Assembly (NCBI GenBank): GCA_046765875.1
Contig: JBKPSJ010000175.1
Coordinates: 1 to 36,981 of the forward strand
Direction of reading: 5' to 3'
DNA: 36,981 bases
Source: DASRHY01 sp046765875
GTDB lineage: Bacteria > Actinomycetota > Actinomycetes > Propionibacteriales > Kribbellaceae
The notes under the pieces were generated by a model. The model made no database searches, was not told the DNA's origin, and was given only the letters and a program-made list of their open reading frames with translations. Shown here piece after piece: positions 1-7,679 of this stretch; positions within the stretch are counted from its first letter, which is position 1, and every line of letters starts with the position of its first letter. Both the position numbers and the translations under genes were made by a program.

Positions 1-257
1 GGGCCATTGATCCAGCGGGCCTGTGGCTGCTGGGTGATCGGGTCCAGCCAGGTCGCGTCGTGCGCGGCCTGCCAGCGGGCGGCGGCGGTGCCCGTGTCGA
101 CGTACAGCTCGGCTCCCTCGAACGGATGCCGAAGGGGCGCATAGCTGACCCTTGGCGGGTCCGGGTGAAGCGAGGTGTCCGGCTTGTGCCCGCAACCGCT
201 GATGAGCACGGCGGCGGCGGACAGTGCGGCGGACAGTGCGACATTGAGGCGGGTCAC
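1..257 (-). CDS. GH6-family (cellulase-like) lipoprotein, N-terminal part, runs off the left edge
   Basis: Only the first 85 or so codons are inside the window; the gene continues past base 1. It starts with GTG at 257, which overlaps the TGA of the upstream membrane glycosyltransferase (GTGA), so the two are probably translationally coupled. The N-terminus is a lipoprotein signal: a short Ala/Leu-rich stretch ending in a lipobox-like LISGC, which predicts a lipid-anchored extracytoplasmic protein. The mature start carries a segment reading ELYVDTGTAAARWQ followed by ITQQPQARWI. This matches the beginning of the catalytic domain of glycoside hydrolase family 6 (endoglucanases and cellobiohydrolases acting on beta-1,4-glucans). 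The catalytic aspartates would lie outside the window and cannot be checked. Context with a processive-type GT2 suggests trimming or release of a beta-glucan-like polymer rather than feeding on cellulose; that is inference. Confidence 0.8.
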   Translation of the reverse strand, partial: MTRLNVALSAALSAAAVLISGCGHKPDTSLHPDPPRVSYAPLRHPFEGAELYVDTGTAAARWQAAHDATWLDPITQQPQARWING

Positions 258-1870
258 GAGGGCGGTCTCCAGTGGCTGCTGACCCGGTAGATCGTGACCT
301 GGTCGGGTCCGGTGCCGAACGTGACGACTGCGACGGAGTGCTTGCGGGCTTCCATCAGTGTGGGGTATTTCTGGTCGGCGTCACCGATGCGGTAATACCA
401 ATCAGGCACCACGAGGTAGTCGATGCGCTTGATGCCGCGACGTACCTCTGGGTCGGCGTCCAGCTTGTAGATCATCACCGGCCGCGGGTCGAAGCCGTAA
501 TGGTGTACCAGGTCGGTCCAGATGCTGTCATGCGCGACGACGACCTTGTCGCGTGGGACGTTGTGAGCGAGCCAGGTCGTTGCCGAGCGCAACGGTGGTT
601 GCTGGGTGCTGGTCATCATCGGTTGGAGGTGTGGCGCCCATGACAAGGTCGCCACGCCGGCCAGCACGGCGACCAGCCCGGTCGCGATGCCGGCCCGCAC
701 GAACCGTGCGCGGCCGGCGGAGTACCGCAGCAGTCCGGCCGGCGCGAGCTCTCGGTTGCCGGCGATGGCGCTGCACGCGCCGGCGATCAGCAACGCGCTC
801 CACGGCATCAGATTGACAACGTGCATGAACGGCACGTATCCGCCGCGTACCATCATCAGCCATTGCAGGATCAGTGCGAGCGCGGCCGGGCGCAACCGCC
901 GGACCAGCACGGTGATCGGGATCGCGGCAAGACCGTTCAGCAGCAACCACCGTTCGATCTGCAGCCAGCCACCGAACAGCTGGGCAGTGGCGCTGCCGTG
1001 GTCCAGCAGGGAACCACTGGCGGTCCGGCCTGAGAGCTGCCAGGCCGCAGTACCGAGCAGGCTGGTGTGGCCGGTCCCTGGGAACAACTCGCCCTTGAGT
1101 ACGGCGTACAGCGGATACAGCGCCATCAGCATGCCGCCGGCGAACGCCGATGTGACGAGGAGGTGCGACCGGTTGCGCCGGTCCAGGTTCTGCAGCAGCG
1201 CCCAGGCGAACGCCGGCAGCAGCACCAGCGCGGTCTCCTTTGTCAGTGTCGCCATCGCGAAAGACATCGCTGCGCCGACCGCTGCCGCTATGCTGCGCTT
1301 CGGCGAGTAGGCGAGGACGAAGGCGAGCAACAGCCACGGCGTGACGAGGTTGTCGAGGTACGTCCAGCGGCCGTAGACCACCTCGAGCGGGCACAGCGCG
1401 AACAGCAGGCCGGCTCCGGCCGCGGCGGCGCGGCCGAACCCCAGCCGCCGGCTGAGCACGAACAACAGCGCCGTGCTGACCACTGCGGCGATCAGCATGC
1501 ACTCGTTGCCGAAGCCGATCGCGGTGTCGTGCCGGTCGAAACCGCCGGTCAGTGCCGACCAGGCCGCCAGTTGCATCCACCCTGCGGGGGCGTGGTCGTA
1601 GAAGTAGGTGTACGGCGACAGCCGCTGCTCGTACTGCACCGACCAGGCCTGTGCGAGGTAGGTGCCGGGATCGTCGACGTACCTCGGGTATGTCGCCATG
1701 CCGATGCCGTGCACTGCGCCGGCCACGGCGAGGATCGGTAGCGCGACCAGTAGGTCGGCCGCATGGCGAAACAACCATACCGCGGCGGCGGCAAGGATGC
1801 GCCGCCGCAGCGACAGCAACCGGTTGACATCGGCAACGGTTCGCAGGTCCGCACGGGTCGCATCGGTCAC
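254..1870 (-). CDS. Multi-pass membrane glycosyltransferase, PMT/ArnT-like (GT39/GT83 type)
   Basis: A 538-residue integral membrane protein. I place the start at GTG 1870, overlapping the TGA of the upstream GT2 gene (GTGA). The open frame continues further upstream, but only as out-of-frame sequence of that gene. After a short cytoplasmic tail there is a first membrane helix, then an extracytoplasmic loop with a DHAPAGWMQL motif. This is like the Asp-containing first loop of polyprenyl-phosphate-sugar-dependent mannosyl and arabinosyl transferases (PMT_2 superfamily). About ten further hydrophobic helices follow, with KETALVLLP in the middle, and then a soluble C-terminal region of about 120 residues. 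Such enzymes use a polyprenyl-phosphate sugar on the outer membrane face to glycosylate a protein, lipid or polymer. The stop overlaps the start of the GH6 lipoprotein. Family assignment is firm at superfamily level; donor and acceptor are unknown. Confidence 0.85.
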   Translation of the reverse strand: MTDATRADLRTVADVNRLLSLRRRILAAAAVWLFRHAADLLVALPILAVAGAVHGIGMATYPRYVDDPGTYLAQAWSVQYEQRLSPYTYFYDHAPAGWMQLAAWSALTGGFDRHDTAIGFGNECMLIAAVVSTALLFVLSRRLGFGRAAAAGAGLLFALCPLEVVYGRWTYLDNLVTPWLLLAFVLAYSPKRSIAAAVGAAMSFAMATLTKETALVLLPAFAWALLQNLDRRNRSHLLVTSAFAGGMLMALYPLYAVLKGELFPGTGHTSLLGTAAWQLSGRTASGSLLDHGSATAQLFGGWLQIERWLLLNGLAAIPITVLVRRLRPAALALILQWLMMVRGGYVPFMHVVNLMPWSALLIAGACSAIAGNRELAPAGLLRYSAGRARFVRAGIATGLVAVLAGVATLSWAPHLQPMMTSTQQPPLRSATTWLAHNVPRDKVVVAHDSIWTDLVHHYGFDPRPVMIYKLDADPEVRRGIKRIDYLVVPDWYYRIGDADQKYPTLMEARKHSVAVVTFGTGPDQVTIYRVSSHWRPPS

Positions 1871-3774
1871 GCCGGGGCGCCTTCCCTCGCCGGCCCGGTC
1901 CGGGTCGCCGGTCCGGTCAGGTGTACGCCGGAGTGCGCCGTCTTCATCCAGTTGGTGCGTCCGCGCAGATGCCGCACCAACGCCCACAGGCCGGCCACCG
2001 AGAGCACCACCTGGTACGGATAGTTGCCCAGCGCAATGCCGAGGTAGTCGCGCAGCCGCACCTTCTGCCCGAACGTGCGCCCGAACTGGTGCAGCATCAG
2101 CAAGTCCAGTGCCCCGGTGAGCAGACTGAGCCCCAGCGGTAGGCAGGTCAGCAGCGCGACCAGCACCGGCGACTTGTGGGCCAGCGCAAGCACCAGCGCG
2201 ACCGGCGCCAACACCATCGCGAAGGCCTGGAAGAACTGGAAGCCCAAGACATAGACCGCAACCACCTTCTGCCACCACCGCGGCAGCGCCAGCCACTCGC
2301 GTTCGGTGAACACCTGGATGAACCCCTGCATCCAGCGCACCCGCTGCCGGACCAGGCCGTGCAGCGTGTCCGGGGTCTCCTCACGCGTGACCAGCTCGTC
2401 GACGTAGACGACGTCGACGCCGAAACCGAGCACCGAGGCGACCATGCCGATCTTGCAATCCTCGGTCAGGCACTCCTCGTCCCACAAAGCGCCGTACCGC
2501 TCGCGCAGCGCGTCCAGGAACCGGCGCCGGAAGAACACCGTGTTCCCACCCAGCGGCATCACCCGGGCCGCGGCCTGCAACTCCAGCCGCGACTGGAACC
2601 ACTTGAAGTACTCCAGCACGTTGGCAGCCCGCCACCAGCCCGACGCGGTCGATCGCAGCCAGCGCCGCAGCCGTGGGAGCCGCCCGGCCGGCAGCGGCTG
2701 CGTGTTCGGGTGAGCGCTGAAATTCATCAGCTGCACGCCGCATTGCACGATGCCGGCGCCGCTGCGCCGGAACCGGTAATCGACCATCCGCAGCAGGCTC
2801 GGATGGAACAGGTCCTCGGCGTCGGCGATGCCGATCCACTCGTAGTCGATGCCGAGTTCGTCCAGTCGCCTGGCCGCCGCGTTCAGCCCGATCGGCTTGT
2901 TGTGCACGTCGGTGTCCTCGGGGTACGGCGCGACCACGACCCGGCCCGGGTACTCGGCGGCCTTCGCGTGCGCGATCGCCGCCGTGCCCGGATCGTCGGG
3001 GTGATCGACGATCGGCATCACCCAGTAGTCGGGGTGATCGAGGTTGGCCAGCCGCTCCAGCGTTGTGCCGGCGACCGCCTCCTCGTGTCGCATCGGCACC
3101 AGGATCACACCCGGAAGCCGCGGCTCGTCGGGCTCGCCGTACCGATCCGGATCACTGTTCTCAGGCCGCCACCACTTGTAGAGCTGGAAGGAGAGGGTTG
3201 TCGCCGCCACAACCAGCATCAATACCGAGACCAGGACGAGGAACCAGTCCACGAACCAGTCGACCAGCAGCACCGCCGATCCGGCCAGCAGGACCAGACC
3301 GATGACTGCCGCCGCGATCCGGCCGCCGGTGCGCGCACTGTACGGCTTGTGATGGCGGCGACGTACGCGTTCGTGGTGAGTGAAGGACCAGAACCGGTCT
3401 GTGGAGAAGTTGACGACGGTTCCTGCCGCGAGCAGTCCCCAGTACGCCGGCCGGACGCCGATCACCGGATGCAGGTAGGGAAAGGCGACCAGGCTGAGCA
3501 CCGCGCTGGCCCCGCGGGCGGTCTGGAACCGCCACCAGCGGCCCCCTCGGCGGCCACTCGAATTCCTGGTACGTAGCCTCCAGGTGAAGATGTCGTGTGC
3601 GACGAAGCTGAGCTGCAGGGTCAGCACGATTTGAATCGCATTGGCCACGGACGGGACGAACCCGGCGCCGATGAGGTGCACCAGAAAGACCTGGCCGAGC
3701 ACGGCCACGCAGCCGCCGATCAGCAGGAACAGCGCAAGCTCGCGCTTGCGGACAACACGATTGGTCGATCCCAC
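1867..3774 (-). CDS. GtrA-domain / family 2 glycosyltransferase fusion (cellulose-synthase-like)
   Basis: 635 residues from GTG 3774, preceded by an AAAGGGA ribosome site. Residues about 14-135 form a GtrA-like block of four membrane helices; GtrA proteins are thought to help translocate lipid-linked sugars. Two further helices lie near 155-195. Then comes a GT2 catalytic domain: DAED at 318-321 (metal/nucleotide-sugar Asp cluster), TED at 437-439 (catalytic base region) and QRVRW at 477-481 (the QxxRW motif of processive GT2 enzymes such as cellulose, chitin and hyaluronan synthases). Hydrophobic helices follow near the C-terminus. The motifs indicate polymerisation of a beta-linked glycan at the inner membrane face. 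It is first in an operon with a PMT-like transferase and a GH6 lipoprotein, consistent with making, decorating and trimming a surface glycan. The N-terminal GtrA fusion is unusual. The polymer is unknown. Confidence 0.88.
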   Translation of the reverse strand: MGSTNRVVRKRELALFLLIGGCVAVLGQVFLVHLIGAGFVPSVANAIQIVLTLQLSFVAHDIFTWRLRTRNSSGRRGGRWWRFQTARGASAVLSLVAFPYLHPVIGVRPAYWGLLAAGTVVNFSTDRFWSFTHHERVRRRHHKPYSARTGGRIAAAVIGLVLLAGSAVLLVDWFVDWFLVLVSVLMLVVAATTLSFQLYKWWRPENSDPDRYGEPDEPRLPGVILVPMRHEEAVAGTTLERLANLDHPDYWVMPIVDHPDDPGTAAIAHAKAAEYPGRVVVAPYPEDTDVHNKPIGLNAAARRLDELGIDYEWIGIADAEDLFHPSLLRMVDYRFRRSGAGIVQCGVQLMNFSAHPNTQPLPAGRLPRLRRWLRSTASGWWRAANVLEYFKWFQSRLELQAAARVMPLGGNTVFFRRRFLDALRERYGALWDEECLTEDCKIGMVASVLGFGVDVVYVDELVTREETPDTLHGLVRQRVRWMQGFIQVFTEREWLALPRWWQKVVAVYVLGFQFFQAFAMVLAPVALVLALAHKSPVLVALLTCLPLGLSLLTGALDLLMLHQFGRTFGQKVRLRDYLGIALGNYPYQVVLSVAGLWALVRHLRGRTNWMKTAHSGVHLTGPATRTGPAREGAPA

Positions 3775-3974
3775 GGGGTTCCCTTTCCCGGAACTTCTTT
3801 ACGGCCAGACAACCCCGTTCGAGGATCCGGTACCCAACGGTCCGCAACGGATTCCGTTTCGGCCGTGTGAACAGAGTCACAACGCGTCCCGTCGGTCCAC
3901 CGGTTCAGACAGTGACGGCCGGCACGCCGATCTGGTTGTCCGCCGTGGGCAGGCCCACCCTCGCCCTGAAGCGA

Positions 3975-4346
3975 TCAGAGACCGGTGCGGTAGGTGTCGC
4001 CGTAGTAGCCGCCAAGCCGGTCGCGATAGCCGACGTCGATATCGGCGTCGGCGTCGTATTCGGGGGCGTCCTCGATCTGAGCCTTCGTACGATCCGTGTA
4101 CACCTTCTGCTCATCGGGGTTGATGCGTTCGATGACACCGGCAGGCAACATCACCTTGCGGCCGGTCATCCAGCGGCCGGTTTCGACAACCAAGAAGGCC
4201 GCGTCGACGCCGTAGATCGCCTGGTCGACCGTGCCGATGTCGCCGTCGACCGCCGAGATCTTGTACCCGATCAGATCGGTGCCTGGGCGGAATCCCGCCG
4301 ACGGCCGATAGTTCCACGCGTTGTAGATGTTGTCGGCTACTCCCAC
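3975..4346 (-). CDS. PRC-barrel domain protein
   Basis: 123 residues. The start is GTG 4346, because GGAGGAG sits five bases upstream; the frame is open further upstream, but without a ribosome site. The segment from about residue 15 to 80 (DLIGYKISAVDGDIGTVDQ, then VVETGRWMTGRKVMLPAG) is a PRC-barrel, a small beta-barrel named after the photosynthetic reaction centre H subunit and also found in RimM. It is common as a stand-alone stress-related protein in actinobacteria. The C-terminal third is acidic and tyrosine-rich (PEYDADADIDVGYRDR) and probably flexible. No enzymatic motif is visible. It is transcribed alone; an AT-rich patch at about 4426-4466 is a plausible promoter region. Family is clear; the role in the cell is not. 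Confidence 0.88.
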   Translation of the reverse strand: MGVADNIYNAWNYRPSAGFRPGTDLIGYKISAVDGDIGTVDQAIYGVDAAFLVVETGRWMTGRKVMLPAGVIERINPDEQKVYTDRTKAQIEDAPEYDADADIDVGYRDRLGGYYGDTYRTGL

Positions 4347-5019
4347 TGACTCCTCCAAGGGTCGTTCATCAGGGCCCAGACTCCTGCGGGTACGGGCGCG
4401 CAAATAAGCGGCGAAGCAGGGTCTGTCGCGAATGTTTTCTCATATGCATTCCTTGATTGATCGCAGGCAGAAGCGGACTGCCTGCGGCCGCTCAGGACCT
4501 ACGCTGTCCGTCCCTTTGCTCGTCGGCTCGCCCGAGCCGAGAGTCGATCAGTGATCGTTCGGCGCCCTCGATCGCCTTCAGAATCGCCAGCCCGCGTCTT
4601 GTGATCGGCCATCGCCCCCACAGTTCCCAATCAATACATCGATGAATCGGTCGCCCTCGAACGCGAATGACATTCGGGGTCTCGACGCCGCGACCAGGGG
4701 TTCTGCAACGAAAGTTCTAGCCGAGGAGGGCGAGGACGACCGGTCCGGACGTGACCGGGCAAGCGTCCAGCCCGGTCGGCTCCTGCGCGCATCGGCCGGG
4801 CTGAACGTACGCATCCGGTACCCGCTCGTTCATCGCCCAACACCGTCCGTCCGGCCACGGCTGTCGACTCGTTGCGAAGGTCACGGGGTTCAACACCGGT
4901 TCCATGACTTCGAGCCAGCCCCGAGGTGCGGGCCGAGATCTGCAAGGTGGTACCTGACCAGTGTCCGGGGGCGGCGGTCGTGCCGCCGCCCCCGGAACGT
5001 GGCCCGGGTTCGGAGCCGG
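4347..5019. other. Gene-poor stretch between PRC-barrel gene and MFS gene
   Basis: I see no convincing gene here. Open frames exist on both strands, but none has a ribosome site or recognisable protein. The right end holds the MFS terminator hairpin. Bases 4426-4466 are noticeably AT-rich for this DNA, with the short inverted repeat GAATG/CATTC, and are the most likely promoter or leader for the leftward PRC-barrel gene. The rest has no structure I can name. Confidence 0.5.
4964..4996 (-). terminator. Strong hairpin terminator after the MFS sugar porter
   Basis: A perfect 14-bp stem (TCCGGGGGCGGCGG pairing with CCGCCGCCCCCGGA) closes a five-base loop, 23 bases past the stop of the leftward MFS gene. 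There is no T-tract, which is typical of actinobacterial I-shaped terminators. Confidence 0.85.
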
Positions 5020-6477
5020 TCAGCGGCTGGAGGTTACGGTGCCGCCGGGGGCCGCTTCGCGCTCGAAGATCTCGGTGATCTCTTCGACCGAGAGCTCCTT
5101 GGTCTCCGGGATGAAGGCCATCACGAACACGATCGCGGCCGCTGACAGTACCGCGAACAGCACCATGAGCCAGGCCAGGCCGATGCCGTTGAGCATCGTG
5201 GGCACCAGCAGGATCAGGGCGAAGTTGGCCAGCCAGTCGGCCGATGCGCCGATGGCCGCGGCCCGCCCGCGCATGGCGGTCGGGAAGTACTCGCCCTGGA
5301 TCAGCCAGCCGGTACCGCCGACGCCGATCGCGAACGCGGCGATGAACAGGTCCAGGCCGATCATGATGATGATGACCCGGGTCAGCCCGTCGGTGAAGGC
5401 GACACCGGCGGCGCCGATCAACATCGCCGCGGCCATTCCGGCGTACCCGCCGATCGCCAGTTTGCGGCGGCCGACGCGGTCGATGAGCCGGAAGGCGAAG
5501 AATGTCGCGATCACATTGACGACGCTCATGACCGCTGTCACGGCCACGGCGGCGACGGCCGCGGTGGTCGCGTTGTCGCCGGTCTGCAGGTACGGCGCGA
5601 GCAGCTTCGGCCCGTAGTAGAACGGCAGGTTGATGCCGGTGATCTGCTGGAATGCGAAGAACACGCAGACCACGAGCAGGGCCCGCTTGACTCCGCGGCT
5701 CCACTTCCTTGGGTTCCGCCGCGCCTTGCGTTCCTGTTTCTCGACCTCGTCGGCGCTGCGAGCGATCTGTTCGCTGCTGACCTCGATGTCCAGTTTCTCG
5801 AGCGCGTCGCGGGTGTCGTCGTAGCGGCCCTGGCGCATCAGCCACCGCGGCGACTCCGGCATCCGGGTCCGCAGGACGAGCGCGATGAGCGCCGGGAGCG
5901 CACCGACGCCCAGGATGATCCGCCAGTCCAGCGTCTTCGTGCTGGTCGGCAAGAGCAGGAACACGCCGAGCGCGACCAGGTAGGAGACGAGGATGCCGAC
6001 GGTGATCATCCACTGCTGCAGCATGCCCAGCGCCCCGCGGCGGGCCTTCGGCGCGTACTCGGCGATGTAGGCCGTGGCGATGGCCGAATCCGCGCCGATC
6101 GCCAAACCGATGAGAGTACGGGCGACCAGCAGCACCCATGCGTCCCAGGCGAACGCAGACAGCAGCGCGCCAGCCGCGTAGATCGCCGCGTCGACGATCA
6201 ACAACGACTTACGGCCGAACCGGTCCGACAGTGGCCCGGCGGCGAGAGCTCCGGCCGCGGCACCGATCGACGCGCCCGCGACCAGATAGCCGAGCGCGAG
6301 CGCGCTCAAGTCGTACGGCACGAAGTTGATGACCGAACCTATGTTCGCCGTGTCGTATCCGAACAGAAACCCGCCGATAGTGGCCAGCAATGTCAACGAC
6401 CAATAGAACGATGTCGGCACCCGGCCGTCGAGTTTGTTGAGAACCTGGGCGGATGATTCCCCCCGCGTCGCCGTCAC
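5020..6477 (-). CDS. MFS sugar porter (SP family)
   Basis: 485 residues from GTG 6477, chosen because GGGAGAGG lies about ten bases upstream and the protein then starts just before the first membrane helix. Twelve hydrophobic helices can be traced with a central cytoplasmic loop. All hallmark motifs of the sugar porter family are present: GGFLFGYDTANIGSV in helix 1, DRFGRKS between helices 2 and 3, PESPRWL before the central loop, QQITGINLPFYYG in helix 7, DRVGRRKL between helices 8 and 9, and PETKELSVEEI at the C-terminus. These proteins are proton symporters or facilitators for hexoses, pentoses or polyols. The usual second Gly-Val of the helix-1 motif is Ala-Asn here, so the substrate should not be guessed. 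The gene is monocistronic, between a 200-base leader with inverted repeats and a strong terminator. Confidence 0.93.
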   Translation of the reverse strand: MTATRGESSAQVLNKLDGRVPTSFYWSLTLLATIGGFLFGYDTANIGSVINFVPYDLSALALGYLVAGASIGAAAGALAAGPLSDRFGRKSLLIVDAAIYAAGALLSAFAWDAWVLLVARTLIGLAIGADSAIATAYIAEYAPKARRGALGMLQQWMITVGILVSYLVALGVFLLLPTSTKTLDWRIILGVGALPALIALVLRTRMPESPRWLMRQGRYDDTRDALEKLDIEVSSEQIARSADEVEKQERKARRNPRKWSRGVKRALLVVCVFFAFQQITGINLPFYYGPKLLAPYLQTGDNATTAAVAAVAVTAVMSVVNVIATFFAFRLIDRVGRRKLAIGGYAGMAAAMLIGAAGVAFTDGLTRVIIIMIGLDLFIAAFAIGVGGTGWLIQGEYFPTAMRGRAAAIGASADWLANFALILLVPTMLNGIGLAWLMVLFAVLSAAAIVFVMAFIPETKELSVEEITEIFEREAAPGGTVTSSR

Positions 6478-6550
6478 GATGAAGACACCTCTCCCGATCT
6501 GAATGCGTGACTTCCCAAACCCGTGACCGATGACATGCGCGGCAAACAAC

Positions 6551-6611
6551 ATGCGTCCGCTATCAGTACGAGACACCGGCGCGTCGACTGTGGTATCAGA
6601 GCCGGACGCAT
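6551..6611. promoter_or_regulatory. Inverted repeat in the MFS upstream region
   Basis: ATGCGTCCG (6551-6559) and CGGACGCAT (6603-6611) are perfect 9-bp inverted copies, 43 bases apart, 74 to 134 bases upstream of the MFS start. TATCAG also occurs twice between them. The spacing fits a two-site operator for a sugar-responsive repressor or a large stem. No regulator gene is adjacent. Confidence 0.4.
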
Positions 6612-6680
6612 TGACCCGTCGCGTGCCCGCGCGGCCGAGGTGGCAGGTGAAGTGTTGGGCTTCACAGAAACCCCGGCGGC

Positions 6681-7679
6681 TCAGGGCTTCGACCCGGTGC
6701 GGCCCTCCAGGGCTTCGATGACGGTTGGGCAGACGTCGACGTCGTAAAGCCTCTCGACGCTCTGCATCCCGCCAGGGCTCTCCGCGTTGATCTCCACCAC
6801 CTTGTCGCCGATCACATCGATGCCGACGAAGTACATGCCGTCGGCCACGAGCTTCTCGCTCATCGCTTCGACGATGCCGCGTTCCACGTCACCGATCTGG
6901 AGAGGGACCGGGCGTCCCCCCACGCTGATGTTGGCCCGCAGGTCGTTACCCGTGGGCACTCGCCGGAAGGCGGCCGGCTTCCTGTCGCGCTCGAGGATCT
7001 GTCCCTCGAGCAGGAAGATCCGGGCATCGCCGTCCTCACCGCCGTCGACGAACTCTTGAACGATCGCGTAGCCGTCCTCCAGTACCGCCTCGGTCATCTG
7101 CGCGAGGTTCGCGTCGCCGTCCTCCTCGATCATGAACACGTTGCGGCCCTTGGCCCCGTACAGAGGCTTGACGACGGAGCGGCCGACCCTGCCGATGAAG
7201 CGCTCGATCGCTTCCGGGTCGCGCGTCACCAGCGATCGGGGTCGGATCGTCTCGGGGAACTCCTCCAGGTAGAGCTTGCTCGTTGCGCGTACGAGGGACA
7301 TTGGGTCGTTCACCACGGTCACGCCGCGAGCCTTGAGCATCTGGCCGACGACCAGGCCGAGTGGACTGGCCCACGGCCGCTCCTGCAGATCGTCGATCGA
7401 TTCGTTGCGCAGGAACAAGGCATCGAGGTCGTCCATGACGATCCGTTCGGCGTTGCGCTCCTTGATGCGCTCCATGAAGCCCTCGAGCGTGTCGTGGTTC
7501 TCGAACTCTGCGGCATGAGCCCGGGCGACCAGCCGGCCATCGCCTTCCCCGAGCTCGACGTCTCCGACCCCGACGTACCAAACCTCATGGCCGCCCTGGG
7601 CCGCGGCCCTCGCCAGCCGCGTAGTCGTGTACTCGTCCACCTCGGTAGCGACGTCGTTGACGAAGAAGGCAAGCCTCAT
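6681..7679 (-). CDS. ATP-grasp ligase, glutathione-synthetase/RimK-like
   Basis: 332 residues starting at ATG 7679, whose ATGA overlaps the stop of the QEGLA-motif gene. The N-terminal 110 residues are a pre-ATP-grasp Rossmann-like domain (MRLAFFVNDV onward). The ATP-grasp core follows: VVKPLYGAKGRNVFMIEE gives the nucleotide lysine and glycine-rich loop, then IVQEFV, DARIFLL and, near the end, VVEINAESPGGMQ with the Glu/Asn magnesium ligands. This arrangement is that of bacterial glutathione synthetase (GshB) and related amide ligases. Actinobacteria normally make mycothiol, not glutathione, and no glutamate-cysteine ligase is nearby. I therefore read it as an amino acid or peptide ligase of unknown substrate. 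The overlap with a metalloprotease-like gene is the main clue to its job. Fold and chemistry are confident; the substrate is not. Confidence 0.88.
   Translation of the reverse strand: MRLAFFVNDVATEVDEYTTTRLARAAAQGGHEVWYVGVGDVELGEGDGRLVARAHAAEFENHDTLEGFMERIKERNAERIVMDDLDALFLRNESIDDLQERPWASPLGLVVGQMLKARGVTVVNDPMSLVRATSKLYLEEFPETIRPRSLVTRDPEAIERFIGRVGRSVVKPLYGAKGRNVFMIEEDGDANLAQMTEAVLEDGYAIVQEFVDGGEDGDARIFLLEGQILERDRKPAAFRRVPTGNDLRANISVGGRPVPLQIGDVERGIVEAMSEKLVADGMYFVGIDVIGDKVVEINAESPGGMQSVERLYDVDVCPTVIEALEGRTGSKP

Noticed and set aside
2176..3576. Long plus-strand open frame of 466 codons
   Set aside because: It is antisense to the GT2 gene. Its product is His/Arg/Gln-rich without family features, as expected from the mirrored codon bias of high-GC DNA.
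4717..4905. Minus-strand frame of 62 codons in the gap after the MFS gene
   Set aside because: Fair third-position GC, but no ribosome site, no family resemblance, and the place is just past a strong terminator.
6647..6665. GTGAAG/CTTCAC stem after the ATP-grasp gene as terminator
   Set aside because: Only six base pairs with a seven-base loop and no T-tract; too weak to list.
6681..7679. Calling the ATP-grasp gene glutathione synthetase gshB
   Set aside because: The fold fits, but no glutamate-cysteine ligase is nearby and actinobacteria usually use mycothiol; the coupled protease points elsewhere.
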